Origin: Linderina pennispora
Taxonomy: Eukaryota; Kickxellomycota; Kickxellomycetes; Kickxellales; Kickxellaceae
Assembly (NCBI RefSeq): GCF_002104995.1
Contig: NW_024468258.1
Location: 248,001 to 312,000 of the forward strand
DNA length: 64,000 bases
Direction: 5' to 3'
Each line of letters starts with the position of its first letter. The stretch's first letter is position 1. The notes under the pieces are model-generated. The model searched no databases. It was not told where the DNA came from and was given only the letters and a program-made list of their open reading frames with translations. Position numbers and translations under genes: made by a program. Positions 11,435 through 22,761 of the stretch are shown in pieces.

Positions 11435-11884
11435 TTAGTTGAGCTTGGCGATGGCCTCAATCTCGACCTTGGCGTTCTTGGGCAGCTTGCCGACTTCGAA
11501 CGCCGAGCGCGCGGGCGGGCTGGTGTGGAACACCTTGGCGTAGACGTCGTTCATGGCGGGCCACTCGTTGATGTCATCGAGGAAGCACGTGGTCTTGACC
11601 ACGTTGGCGATGCTGCTGCCCGAGGCAACCAGCACCGCCTCGAGGTTCTTCAGGACCTGCTCGGTCTGGCCCGTGATGTCCTTGGCCTCGATCTCGCCCG
11701 ACGCCGGGTTGATCGGGATCTGGCCCGACACGTACACCGTGTTGTCCGAGACGATGGCCTGCGAGTAGGGGCCCAGGGCGGCGGGCGCGTTGGTGGTAGA
11801 GACGACCTTGCGAGACATTGAGCGAATTGCGATCTGCGAAGAAGAGAAACGGGTGAACGACTTGGCGGCGGCGCGGGCGAACAT
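11435..11884 (-). CDS. RidA/Mmf1 reactive enamine/imine deaminase, mitochondrial
   Basis: Intact 149-residue protein of the YjgF/YER057c/UK114 family, which hydrolyses 2-aminoacrylate and related enamine/imine intermediates from PLP enzymes. Residues 1 to about 24 (MFARAAAKSFTRFSSSQIAIRS) are an Arg/Ser-rich mitochondrial presequence. The core has APAALGPYSQAIV, VYVSGQIPINP and the signature PPARSAFEVGKLPKNAKVEIEAIA near the C-terminus, including the active-site Arg in the ARSA motif. An internal Met (MSRKVVST) at about residue 23 could give a cytosolic form. Confidence 0.95.
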   Translation of the reverse strand: MFARAAAKSFTRFSSSQIAIRSMSRKVVSTTNAPAALGPYSQAIVSDNTVYVSGQIPINPASGEIEAKDITGQTEQVLKNLEAVLVASGSSIANVVKTTCFLDDINEWPAMNDVYAKVFHTSPPARSAFEVGKLPKNAKVEIEAIAKLN

Positions 11885-12164
11885 TATAAGGAGTAGGGCT
11901 GACTAATGCGTCACTGACTTTATTCTCACAGCGAAAAGTAGAAGATCAACAAGGAGGAGGGAGGTGTGGCAAAGCGGTTCTTGGACCAGGCCCCTCGCCC
12001 GCTACCCGCTCAATTTAAGCATTTCTCGCTTGCTCACACGGATCCTCCCGCTTCCACCCTGCCAGCCTGGATGGGAAAGATGCCCTCTGAGAATTATCCA
12101 GTTCCCAGCGGCAAATATTTTTTATTTTTTGAAAACACGAAATATCCGCACTTGGACGGCCCTT

Positions 12165-12794
12165 CTAGCTGTACTCGCCGCCGCCCTCATCGTCGTCCAT
12201 GCCGTCCGATGTCGTCGGCCTCGCCGTTGTCAAAGTACGAGTCCATGTAGTCGTTCTCCTCCTCCTCGTCCTCCTCGGCGATCTCCTCCATCTCCTCGTC
12301 CTCCTCAGCCCTCCTTCTTCTCGCTGTCCTCGTCCTCGTCGTCGTCGTCCTTGGCGCCATTCAGCGCATCCAGCAGTCCATCGCCGCCATCGCCGCTGCT
12401 CTTGCTCTTCTTGGACCGCTTCTTGGACAGAAACAACATTGTGCAGCTCGTCCGGGAACAGATCGAGGCTGGTTTTGAGTGTCCGCAGCGAGGGATTGCG
12501 GTTGGCGTCGGTCGTGTAGAAGCGGTCCGAGAACCGCTCGATGTCGCGGGGAGGCGCTGGTGGCTGCAGGTAGAACATCGAGGTTACCAGGGTCTGGCGG
12601 TAGGAGGAGAGCAGCTGAGCGATGTGTGTTTCCTCTCTGGAGGGCGGTTTGCCGGTCGACACGTCGTACTCGGGGAACACGCTGGACTCGTCGTCGACCT
12701 TGCTGAACAGGGATTTGCCGATCAACTCAGTCTGCAGTGCGCTCATTTCGCGCCGTGTGCCGCGGCCGCGGCCGCGTCCTCCTCCTCGAGACAT
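12165..12794 (-). CDS. RPC31: RNA polymerase III subunit Rpc31 (RPC7/POLR3G family), frameshifted acidic tail
   Basis: The N-terminus MSRGGGRGRGRG, then LQPPAPPRDIERFSDRFY and LRTLKTSLDLFPDELHN, match the conserved core of Rpc31, part of the initiation subcomplex (C31-C34-C82) of RNA polymerase III. A basic segment (SKKRSKKSKSS) and a long acidic tail follow, ending in ENDYMDSYFDNGEADD and then DDDEGGGEYS at the stop. Three frame changes are needed, near 12420-12435, 12310 and 12200. The tail read in the conserved frames agrees well with the NDY-x-SYF-D signature of the family. Size (about 210 residues) is normal. Confidence 0.88.
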   Translation of the reverse strand: MSRGGGRGRGRGTRREMSALQTELIGKSLFSKVDDESSVFPEYDVSTGKPPSREETHIAQLLSSYRQTLVTSMFYLQPPAPPRDIERFSDRFYTTDANRNPSLRTLKTSLDLFPDELHNVVSVQEAVQEEQEQRRWRRWTAGCAEWRQGRRRRGRGQREEGGLRRTRRWRRSPRRTRRRRTTTWTRTLTTARPTTSDGMDDDEGGGEYS

Positions 12795-12922
12795 AGTGTA
12801 TGTAGTATGAGTTTACAGTGTAGTTCTAGAATCCTAGCTTGTAGAAGAAAAAACATTTTTTGCAGGAAACAGCGCAGTCAGACGGCCTCCCCCAACAACA
12901 GATATGGGGAGCGATTTTATTT

Positions 12923-15900
12923 CTACGGGACGCGGCTCTTGAACAGCGAGTACCGCTCAATGTTGTCCATAGTCCACTTCGGTCTCTGCTTCTCCCACTC
13001 AGCCTCGGTCTTCTCCTTGCCGATCAGCTTGCCAACCTCAAAGAACGCGTCGTTGTCAAGCTTCTTTGTCGAGTCGTCAAACTGCTTGAGGTTCTTCGTA
13101 TCTGCCTTTGTGCCCTTGTTCTCCTTGGTACGGCGCTCAAAGTCGCGGTGCCGCACCCACGCAAACTGCACCAGGCGGGTGCCCGCCATCAGCTTGATCC
13201 ACACCACTAGTGCGTAGACAATCAGAACCATGGCTGCCCACCCGACAATGTCCAGAATGGCCCAGCCGAAGAAACGCGCCTGCCACGGGTCCGCCTGCGC
13301 GGCGATGTGAACGGCCAAAGAACCCAGGCCACCATGGCGTGCGGGTGCAGCAGCACATATCCGAAATACGACAGCCCCTCGGCAGTCAGCATGCTGGCAG
13401 CAGTCCGCACGACCATCGAGAGTGCCCGCAGAACCAGGCCGACAAGCGGGATAGCAAAGACCCAGCTCGAGCCCGGCGCAGTCTTCAAGGCCTCGTCTGC
13501 CACCGTCTGCTGCAGCGCCAGGAGATTGCTGCGCGAGGACGCAGCCAGAATATGCAAGACCTGGAGGAGCATCAAAGTGACCATGCATGGCAAGCGGCAT
13601 TGGCGACAGCCCCAGGCGCCGGGCGACCTTCGACGACTGCTCGACAAACAGCTGCGGCCGTGTCACCGACCGGGTGCGCCGGTGTCCGTGGGCCCGTCCC
13701 AGCTCGGTGCTCGCCCGCACAGTGCCTTCATCATCGACCATCAGAGTCGCTCTCGATCACAGTGATGTCAGAGTCCGGCACCAGATGCACCTTGACCCAT
13801 GCCGACAGCTTCCCAACTGCATGTGTCAGCACCGACGACGCAGGAGGAACCGGTCGCGATGCTCCATCGCTGGCGCTGCTATTCCGCCCAGACTCGCCTG
13901 ACCGCCTCGGTGACGCGATCTCTGCTGCTGCTACCGCCGCTACCGCCGGCTGCGCCTCTCCCGGAACAGACGCAGTGGATGAGGACTGCTGTGACTTGGA
14001 ACACGCCAGGTCGCGCGACAGAACGTCAATATAGTGCGAGTAGATTTCTGGCCGGATCCAGTTGAGCTTGGTGATGAAAGTGTGCTTGATCCAGTCGATC
14101 AGAATCTCGGATCCCCAGGACCATCAGCACTGGCGTCGCCACCCGGTTAATTATCGGCGCCGACATCCATGCTGGCAGCAGCGGACCAAACGCCGACGGT
14201 GTTGCCGCATCAAACGCAACCGGCGGCTGCACTGGCGGCTGCTGCGTGTCGCTTGTGAATAGCGCCGAAAAGCCCGTGCCTGAGAGCTCAGCGAGGTTGC
14301 GCAGAATAATGATGAGCAAAAACACGATTTGCTGGAACCGCTCGACGATGTCAGGCGCACGACACCTGGAACAGCATCTCCTTCTCCCACTTCTTGAACA
14401 CGTTGCTCTTGATCTCCACAAACTGGATTCGAGATCAGCAAAGACAGGAGCTGGTCGCTGTACGCATTGACAGGCCACATTCAGGGTGATCACCTGGTAG
14501 AACAGCACCAGCGTGTGGACGAACATGTAGCCCTGGGCCAGGGCGTAGTAGCCAAGCCCGCTGCGCCAACGCTGCGACCGCGGGTCGGTCACGGTCGACT
14601 GCAGGGCATCTAGTACGTCGTGCCCGTACGACGACAGCAGGCGGTCAAAGATATCCAGGGCGCTGAAGATAAAGTACAGCTTCAGTGAGCTCTGCGCCCG
14701 GATACTGTGGTACATCTGTGCGGCGTCGATGCGGCACAGCATTGCGCAGGTGACAATCAGAAGCAGGCCGCGGTAAAAGTCAAACAGCTGGATCGGCGAC
14801 AGCCACCGTGTAGCGCTATTGCTGCGCGGCCGGCCAGATATCCTTGCCACTACACCGACCAGTGAGCTGCCAGCGCCCACAAGCCTCGTCTTCCACGTTT
14901 CAGGCAGCACTGCTGCGGCACGCTTTGCCGGCTCAGAGCTGGCCAGGGTCTCGAGAATCACCGGCAGCTCAGTAAACACGGCCGGCAATAAGGCTGCAGG
15001 CGGCTCGAAGGAAGCGCACCGGTAGAATCGCAAACACGTAGAGAAGCGCGTCAAAGCAGATGGCAATCCCAAACCACAGCAGCTTTTCGGCCTCCCACGG
15101 CACACGCAGAAGCTGGAACACGCGCTGCCGCTTCAGGTGGATGTTCTGGTCAAACTCCGCCGATGTCAACTCTAGCCACATACTGGTCCCACAGCGACGC
15201 TGAGCCATTCAGGTACACTGCCGGCACTGCCGCATCTCCAATGCTATCGAGTGATGGTCGCAGCGGCCTGTCGTCTACAGATGGGCGCAAAGACGCGCTC
15301 TGCTCGCTGCCGTCGAATTCGCCGCTGGCCTGCTTCCCCGGCCCCTTTAGAGTAATAGTCATGGTTTCCTCCGGCTGGTCCGCAGAAGTGTTGAGAAGGT
15401 GTCAAATCGGTATGGATGGTGTCATCCAGCGCATCCTGCAGACCCTCGGCCAAGGCAGTTTGGTTGTAGCTGTATCGTTTATGGGCCATTTCCGTAGGAC
15501 TCGCCTGACAGTGTGCTCCAGCGCTTTACTGTCGTGCTGCTGCTGCTGCTCGATCGCGTTGCTGCGTGCCGATGCTGCACGCTGCACCTTTTGCTGGGGC
15601 GAGTCGTGCGGCGACGCAAACATTGCGTCAGTGATTTCAGACAAGGGCGGCGACGGAGGGGTGGCGACAGCACCGCGGGTGACATGCACGTCGGGTGTGG
15701 CCGCATCGCGGTGCTTTAGAGACGCGCGGTGCCTCAGCCCGTCGGCCATCAACAGAGACTGGCCAATGGCGTCATTAAAAAAGTCACCATCGTTGGCTGA
15801 CAACGATCCTCGCCTGTGCCGAGGGCGGTTTGGCATGGCAGCAGTAGCAAACTCATACTGGCTGAATTTGAGGCTATTCGAGGTTTCGGCGTTACTGCAC

Positions 15901-16604
15901 GGAACTGCTCCAGGGGTATCTTCCAGCAACGCCGTCAATAAATCCAGCTGGCTCTGTACGGAAGCCACACCGCTTGAAACATCTGCGTTAGGTGTCACTG
16001 AGCGGAGGCTGGCCAGGGAATAGCGCTGCGCGGATTCTGGCACACTATTAGGTTTTGTTGGCGTCCGCGCTGACCGTGCGCGCCGCGCTGGCCACGCTGT
16101 TTCAGACTCACGCATAGGCGCCGAGCTTAGCGACGCCGGGCTGCCACCAATCGACCGCATAATACGAGTGATATCCAGTGTTGGACACGACATGTTGCGC
16201 GTGTGGTGCGGCTCCATGGTGTACCGTCTTGGCCGGCTCGGTTCCAGACGGTGGTCGCGCATAGTCGACTTGCGATTCATCTGTTTATTGATCGCTGATC
16301 GATGGCCGTCCAGGCTCGAGCGCGACGGCTGGTCGAGACTCGCCTGGTAGTGTCCCTGAAGGGTTTGCCGGCGCAGATCGCGCGCGGAAACGGTCTTGTA
16401 TGCTCGTGACACTGCACGGTCACGCTCTCGACGGCTGTGGGGCGGCGAACACAGGCTGCTGTCGGCTGTCTCGTGAACGCCTGGTGCTGCCTCTGCTGAT
16501 GCTGCTTTGTGAATAGTATTGCGACGCGAATTGGCTTCCACGGTAGTGAACAGGCTGCTGCTATGTCGGCAGGCGTCTGCTACGAATGTATCTCCCTGCG
16601 ACAT
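12923..16604 (-). CDS. TAPT1/Emp65 family ER membrane protein with long N-terminal extension, frameshifted
   Basis: I read one gene from ATG 16604-16602 (MSQGDTF) to the stop at 12923. Residues 1 to about 400 are Ser/Arg-rich and disordered, with a polyGln run near 15535. The family core starts at LTSAEFDQNIHLKRQRVFQLL and includes FDFYRGLLLIVTCAMLCRID, MYHSIRAQSSLKLYFIFSAL and DIFDRLLSSYGHDVLDAL, diagnostic of TAPT1 (DUF747). Several transmembrane helices follow, then SKVARRLGLSPMPLA and a charged C-terminus after VWIKLMAGTRLVQFAW. Yeast Emp65 works with the SUN-like protein Slp1 in the ER. At least six one-base frame changes occur (near 15480, 15390, 15170, 15020, 14100 and 13600, with others at 13300-14470). 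Several of these segments continue the same conserved domain, so sequence error is likely. Confidence 0.8.
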
Positions 16605-17137
16605 TGTAGACTGTATGTGGTGGTGCGTGCTGAAAGCAATAAAGAGCGGTAATATGCAAGGCAGAGTAAAGAGAGCGCACAAGTATCAGTGAAGAGAGTT
16701 TTATAGGGAGTACGAGAAACGGGCAGTGCGTGCACACCGGGATGCTTTCTGTTTGCTAAACACTGTGGAACCAAGCAGGAATGTACGGGAATGACAGGGT
16801 CAAATAAATTAGAGCAGATTACAAGTGGACGAGGAAAAAAGAGCTCGAGAGCCTCTGCTATCCTGGTTCGTCCTGTTCCTGGTTGACAGGCGCCATTTTT
16901 AACAGCCATCAGGGCGTGCGCTGAGCTCACCAATCAATTGACGCAGAATCGCAAACAAGGGCAGTGTCTCACATTGACCGACCACATATCCCCACAATGT
17001 CAGGCAAGCCGCCTAAGGAACATCGATTGTGCTGGGGGAGGGGCACACGCGTATGCAATATACGCAGGCTATATTCCGAGAAACGACCCACCTTGTTTAG
17101 CACCCACCCGCGCGTTTGCAATTCTTTCTAAGCCAGA
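16605..17137. other. Divergent promoter region TAPT1 / ALKBH1
   Basis: About 530 bases between two divergent starts. A TATA box for the TAPT1 gene is at 16699-16705 on the minus strand. No gene seen. Confidence 0.5.
16699..16705 (-). promoter_or_regulatory. TATA box of the TAPT1-like gene
   Basis: TATAAAA on the minus strand, about 95 bases before the ATG at 16604. Confidence 0.4.
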
Positions 17138-18160
17138 ATGGACGGATCGGCCGCTTCGGGGAAACGCCCGCAGACGGCGTTTCGCCAGGCAGAGAAGGCG
17201 TTCCGCAATGCACACAAGGAGCCCGACTGCGAGCTGATCCCGGCCACGCTCGCCCACACGCTTGCTTTACCCGGCTTTGGCTTCCCTGTGTTCCGCACTC
17301 CGCACCCAGCAGCCTTTGCGCTGCCCGACCGCCCCGGACTGCTGCTGATCCGCGACGCCCTGACGCCCGAAGCGCAGAGATGGCTGGCGCGCAAATGCCT
17401 GGTAGACTGCTCGAAGCCGCCGAATCGGTCGAACCTGGATCCGTTCTTTGACCTGCCGGACCGCTCGCTGTTTGGGATGCAAGACGACAGCTCGCTGATT
17501 AGCCCGCAGGATGCCTCGTCGCTTGACGGTCCGCTAAGCGCTGTGACCAGGCCAAAGGAAAGGTTCTACCAGCAGGCCCAGCCCGCCGCAGCGCTTTTGC
17601 CGCGCCTGCGCTGGTACACTCTGGGCAGGCAGTACAACTGGACAACAAAGCTCTACGACTCTGGCTCCACGGCCTTCGACCCCGCCTTGGACTCCCTGAT
17701 GCGCGCCATCGCCATTGCCATTTCCGACGCATCACTCGGCGGCCACGCTATCAACGGCTTTGATGGCCGCCAATACACGTGCCATGCGGGCATAGTCAAC
17801 TTCTATGGCGAGAAAGACTCGATGGCGGGCCATGTCGACAAGACTGAGGAGAACATGGAGGCGCCGCTGATTTCGCTCAGCCTTGGCCTCGAGTGCGTGT
17901 ACCTGGTCGGCGGCAGAACACGCGACATCGAGCCGTCGGCCATCCGGCTTCGCAGCGGCGATATTCTGGCCATGTGTGGCGAGTCGCGTATGGCATTCCA
18001 TGGCGTGCCCCGCGTCATCGCTGACTCGGCGCCAGATTACCTAACCGATCCCTGTACCGGCAGCACCGACGCAGGTGCCGAAAAGTACCCCGAGTGGCGG
18101 CATTTCAGCAAGTACCTGGCACGCCACCGCATCAACTGCAACGCGCGGAAGTGCGAATGA
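17138..18160 (+). CDS. ALKBH1-like 2-oxoglutarate/Fe(II) dioxygenase
   Basis: Intact 340-residue protein of the AlkB superfamily, which removes methyl groups oxidatively from nucleic acids; the ALKBH1 branch acts on tRNA and has been proposed for 6-methyladenine in DNA. The N-terminus has GLLLIRDALTPEAQRWLARKCL. The substrate-lid region has LRWYTLGRQYNWTTKLYD. Iron ligands are His232 and Asp234 (GHVDKTE) and His288 (MAFHGVPR). The 2-oxoglutarate-binding Arg lies in the C-terminal RINCNARKCE motif. Length and motif order fit ALKBH1 homologues such as fission yeast abh1. The substrate cannot be told from sequence. Confidence 0.93.
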   Translation: MDGSAASGKRPQTAFRQAEKAFRNAHKEPDCELIPATLAHTLALPGFGFPVFRTPHPAAFALPDRPGLLLIRDALTPEAQRWLARKCLVDCSKPPNRSNLDPFFDLPDRSLFGMQDDSSLISPQDASSLDGPLSAVTRPKERFYQQAQPAAALLPRLRWYTLGRQYNWTTKLYDSGSTAFDPALDSLMRAIAIAISDASLGGHAINGFDGRQYTCHAGIVNFYGEKDSMAGHVDKTEENMEAPLISLSLGLECVYLVGGRTRDIEPSAIRLRSGDILAMCGESRMAFHGVPRVIADSAPDYLTDPCTGSTDAGAEKYPEWRHFSKYLARHRINCNARKCE

Positions 18161-18285
18161 GGCACAAAAACCCCAGAAAATTGTTTATTACAGGCACTAA
18201 TTGGTATTGACAAGAGAGTGAGAAGGAATGTGGCAAAAGGGGGTTATTGCGCCAATAGAGCGGGTCAATGGGGCGCGTGGCTTGC

Positions 18286-18870
18286 TCAGTCAATGTTGAG
18301 CTGCCGCCGCCAGTTATCCAAATCGTCGTCCGTGGCACATGGCGGAATGCCTGCCAGCGCCTCGATCAGGTCGTCCGGATCCACATACAGCGCTTCTCCG
18401 GCCAAATCGCTCTCCACCTGCTGCGTCAGCTCCTGCAAGACGTATATAACCGAGCCGCCACACCGCACATACTCGTGCGTGCCGGGCAGCCGCACCGTCT
18501 CCTTATTGCACACGCTCCGGATGCTTTCGGGGTTTGGCACGCCGCCCTCGTTCAGGATCAGGTAGATGACGCACAGAATACTGGCTGCGCCCAAAAGCGC
18601 CTCTGTTGTTGGCTCGGTGGAGTGCGGCGGAATCCAGTTGTACGGGTAGCTGCAGAGGAGCCCAGGGTCGTCGATGATTTGGCCTGGGGAAAGCCGCTCG
18701 GCCTCTCGCCGCAAATCGTGCATGGCCTGGAGTGCGCCGTACATTACCCGGGTTACTGTGCGCTGTGAGATATAGTTGGGCATGCAGCCACCGCATGTGC
18801 AGTACGTGGGGTACCCTGTGCTGCTGCTGGTCGGATAGAACGACCGGTCCATGGTGCCGTAGAGCGACAT
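18286..18870 (-). CDS. Hypothetical protein, 194 residues
   Basis: The start at 18870-18868 (MSLYGTMDRSFY) is preferred over upstream in-frame codons, because that upstream stretch is low in complexity and includes the TATA box at 19046-19053. The N-terminus has a CTCGGCMPNY cluster; the middle is helical and hydrophobic (LLGAASILCVIYLIL); the C-terminus is acidic (PPCATDDDLDNWRRQL). I recognise no family. An intact frame of this length with good codon bias, convergent with the ALKBH1 gene (125 bases between stops), supports a real gene. Confidence 0.6.
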   Translation of the reverse strand: MSLYGTMDRSFYPTSSSTGYPTYCTCGGCMPNYISQRTVTRVMYGALQAMHDLRREAERLSPGQIIDDPGLLCSYPYNWIPPHSTEPTTEALLGAASILCVIYLILNEGGVPNPESIRSVCNKETVRLPGTHEYVRCGGSVIYVLQELTQQVESDLAGEALYVDPDDLIEALAGIPPCATDDDLDNWRRQLNID

Positions 18871-21037
18871 GAGCGGGAAGGAGTATATATCTTTTTTTAG
18901 AAAATGGTATGGCTTCAGAGATGAGGAAGCAATGGGGAAAAGAGAGATTTTCTGTTTGGGATGTGCAGCGAAAATAAAAAAGAGGGAAGAGAAGGGCGAG
19001 TTGCTGGGAAAGAGCAGAGTGGCCGCGCCGGGCGGGGGATAGAGGTATATATAGCCAAGGCGGGACAAGCGGGATGTCGCAGAACAATTATTTTATTTTT
19101 TGAGAAAAGTAGGAACGTCTTGCCCCGTCACATGCAGCTGCCCTACGTAAAAACGCACACCAATCTTGAACAGCTAGGAAATAGCGCAGACTGGGAACAG
19201 CACAAACCCTGGCGACGTTGCTGTATCGAGTAGAATAGAAAAGGAATAAGGTTTGGCAAGTCGGAGACGAAGAGAAAACAACAGACTCTCCGTGCCAATT
19301 GCGGAGTTTGAAAAGAGTACTCTATACCCTCTCTGGAGCCTCAAAGGGGTGGGTTGAAGGGGTGGGTTGAGGTCTAAGCAATGAACGCAAATCCGTCATG
19401 ATTCTCGTGTTCGCACTCGCCGCCAGCCTCTGCGCAGCGCAACAGCCGCGGACAAGGGGGGCTGTCTCCGGTTCAGCATGCCCATGCACGGCACCGACTT
19501 AACCCTGTCTACTGCCCCCATTCGCCGCAGCTCTTTCGTGAACATGGGCGCTGTATCCGGCTCTGTTCGCATTTGGAATCGCTGCCACCGGGACAAAAAG
19601 GCACTGTCGGCATCCGGGTGCCCTAGAAAGAGGCATCAGCTAGGCGAGCTAGCCCAAAGAGCGGACCCGTGGGTTGCATCCTCTTTTTGCAAAAGCGAAC
19701 CCACGGCATTGTAGTTGTTTTCTGACACCAGCCCAAGCCAAGATCATCCTCATTCATATCGATCCGGCCCAAATACCTGTTTCTCGGCCAGCAAGGCAGT
19801 GCCTGGCAGTTGAAAAGGGATGCCAGCCAACAATCAATGATCCAGATGTATCCTCATGTCGCTCCACATCATTAAACCCACACCACTTCCATCCCTTCGA
19901 GAACCAGCAATGCTGCGTGATAGACCTGATCGACGAACACCAGCACCAGTGTATTTGTTTACAGATACCAGGGCAGACAGATCCTTACCAATCCCAGCAG
20001 GCAAGGCCCAGGCAGAGCTCCGTGCGTTTGTTTACTGTTTGTCGGTCTGTCTGTGCCCATCCGCATATCGTTGGGGCGGGAGAGCCGAGGCTACCCTCGG
20101 TATATCGCCTACAGCCTTGCTAGCTTGGCCGTGAGGGATGCCTAACAATAGCTGTGCATGCAAGCTAGTAGATGGCAGCAGCACAAAGCCGGCAATCTCT
20201 CCTTTCTGCCACATGTGGTTCCTAGATGGTGCATTTACCCAACCATGGGGTGCTTTGCACGCACGGGTCCACAAAGCCAAGTGCGAGCTACATTCACAAA
20301 TCCCGCGGGCATGTCTCCCTTTCTGCTGTACGATGGTACACGGTGCACCCAGATCTTCAGTCATCTCTCTGTACCATGCTATAGAAATGCAGTCTTTTTC
20401 ATATACCCGCCAATCGGTTTTCAAGGAGAGGGATTGCTCTCAGGCGCTTGCTAGCGCTTGGATGGGCTAGTTTTGTTTCCTAAAAAAATGGTATCAGCAT
20501 TCAAGCTGAAAAATCATGGAGATCGCCTTCGTGGTTTTGTGACAAGCGTGCGCTTCAGAGTGCTATTGTAAAATGGCAGCGCCATTGCGGCAATAAGCCT
20601 CGGTTGCAAGCAATTGTGCTAAAAGCAGTTGGCAAAAATGAAGCCGCGAGTCATGCGCATACTTCCGCTTTTGGTGTCTGCATTGGCCTCCCTCGAAGGA
20701 TGAGGGGCGAGAGACTCGCGTGGAATGTCGGCGGTTTCCTGTTGCGCTGGTCACAGAGCCCACTCATGGAGCTCGCATATGCAAGAGGCGTGCATACATG
20801 CACTTAATCGTTACATATACTGTCTGGCTCAACCACTCAGCTGCCCAATCAGCGATGGTTTCCCTCTCGGAAGCGTCCATTCTGCTGTGCAGGCCATTAT
20901 TCAAACAACTTGGAATCGTGAACTACTTGTGCTCTCCGAACACACCCGAGGGCCGCCGTAAAATGCCAGAAAGCCTGAGACAGATATGGCAGGCCAATGG
21001 CCACGTATGGCGGGCTTTTCTGAATGCATGGGATATA
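18871..21037. other. Long intergenic region
   Basis: About 2.1 kb. The left end carries the promoter of the 18286-18870 gene. A 13-base tandem pair (AAGGGGTGGGTTG) lies at 19345-19371. Remaining open frames overlap on both strands with no recognisable motif. I see no gene, tRNA or transposon. Confidence 0.55.
19046..19053 (-). promoter_or_regulatory. TATA box of the 18286-18870 gene
   Basis: TATATATA about 176 bases upstream of the ATG at 18870. Confidence 0.35.
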
Positions 21038-21879
21038 TTAGTCACTGCACGAGGGAGAAGCTGGCACAGGAGAGACACCTAGGCCGTCACATAATAGCAG
21101 GTCGGGTCGACGCTGCTGACCAGCTTCCATGTCGACATCAAACCCGTCTCTGAGTTTGCCCACCAGCTCGTCAATCCTATCCACAACAACATGCGCGGCA
21201 CTTGCAAACTGCCCGTTCCCCTCGTAGCGCAGCAGCGCCGCCACCGCGCCCGCCTGGCTCCCACACAGCAAATCGTCGACATGGTCGCCCACCATCATCA
21301 GCTCACTCGGCTCCACGCCCCACGCCCTGGCGACATGGAGGAGACTGTCGGGGCTGGGCTTGGTTGGCTTAAAGCTGCGGTCGATGATTGGGTGGAATGC
21401 AAACAGCGAACGCTCGGATACTGGCACCGAGCGATCGACAACATCGCCCAGAAAATGCTCCACCGAGGCCAAGCTGTTCCGGGTAATTATTGCCACCGGC
21501 AAATTGCTGGCTTTCAGGAACCTTAGCAGGTCGACCAGGCCCGGCGACAGCTGCATGTGCGCCAGCGCCTCCTTGCTCAATCTCGTGGTATGCGCTGGTG
21601 AGCCCTCTGCTGCTGTTCGCCGTGCATAAACGCTTCGACGTAGGCGACGATGCCGTGACCGTTGGGGATGGAGAGTTCGCGGCGCATCTGCTGCAGATAG
21701 CCGTTCATTGGCGTCACGAGGGTGCCATCCATGTCGAATACGACGCCACGAATACGCCGTGCATCCGCAGCAGTCCCGTTCACAGAGGAGCTGTAGTGCA
21801 CCATGGTAGTAATAGAGTAATTCCGAATTGCTGTGTGTCGAGGCCAAATATATGCAGTACGAGGAAGGCAGCGAAACAT
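21038..21879 (-). CDS. HAD-superfamily phosphatase, possibly mitochondrial, frameshifted
   Basis: The four HAD motifs are present: VVFDMDGTLV (nucleophile and acid Asp), VAIITRN (Thr), FKPTKPSPD (Lys) and MMVGDHVDDLLCG (acidic pair). The cap is small, like the phosphoglycolate phosphatase/beta-phosphoglucomutase group. The first ATG (21879-21877, MFRCLPRTAYIWPRH) would add an Arg-rich, leader-like N-terminus; a second ATG at about 21806 (MVHYSSSVNG) would give a cytosolic form. One frame change near 21595 splits motif I from the rest; HTTRLSKEALAHM resumes immediately. Substrate unknown. Confidence 0.8.
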
Positions 21880-22761
21880 AGGCTGAAACTGGAGAGAACG
21901 GACTGAGACTTTAACAGCCTGTGTTCTCCACTGATGACGTTGATGCAGATCCCTCACATATGGGCTATGAAGCGCAAAAAAGATGCTAGCACGGTGAACC
22001 ATTGGCAAATAATGCGTCAGCAGACTTGTAAATGAATCAGCACTTGGCACTAATGGTTGTATTGCCATTTTTTCTCCTACACAATAGAACATGGGATCTG
22101 TCTGCGATGTGATTGCTTGTTTAAACTCAATGGGTACCCGTCTTCTGCACACCCAGGCATTACTATATTTAGCAGGCGATATCTTCAAGCTGGTGTCACC
22201 CATCCAATGTCTATGGCTCTATTGTATATGAGCTAGTGGCAGTTATTGTATTGAATGTAATCGACAAACAGACTCGTTCAATTCTTTAAATATAGATGGA
22301 GAGCAGAGTCACCAGTTTAAAAAGTAATGTCTGGCCCCAGTAGTCGACATTCACTATGAGCGGTTATTGAGCTATGTGGCTATACACTCAGACTGCGCCG
22401 CTCGATTGCATCATGCCGCAGACGTCATGGATCACTGCAAACCACTTGCCATTTAGAGCTGCGTCGACCTCCTGATATAGCAGGTGCAAAAAGCAGCTAG
22501 TTCTCTGCTGATCCGGGGCGATTCCTGCCGTACTGCCGGCAGGCATTATGTGATTTATATTGCCGAGTGCAAGATGCCAATAAGCATTTGATGCATTTTA
22601 TTTTCACGCCCAGAACGTGCTATAAAAACAGCTGGTGCCATCCGTTGTCGCTTCTGTCTGCCCTCCTCATGTTCTCCAGCTCTATATCTCGCACAGCTTG
22701 CTGCATATATATTGAGCACAATTTTACTTGTAGCGCTATTTCGCCAGCCCTCTTCGCAAAC
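21880..22761. other. Divergent intergenic region with TATA box
   Basis: About 880 bases between divergent genes. A TATA box on the plus strand is at 22621-22627. No gene seen. Confidence 0.5.
22621..22627 (+). promoter_or_regulatory. TATA box of the 22762 gene
   Basis: TATAAAA about 141 bases before the ATG at 22762. Confidence 0.4.

Noticed and set aside
9800-16604. Programmed +1 ribosomal frameshifting as the cause of the frame breaks
   Set aside because: Break sites share no slippery codon, stop or structure, and both shift directions occur.
19345-19371. Telomere-like or CRISPR-like repeat
   Set aside because: Only two copies of a 13-base unit; no array, spacers or telomeric hexamers are present.
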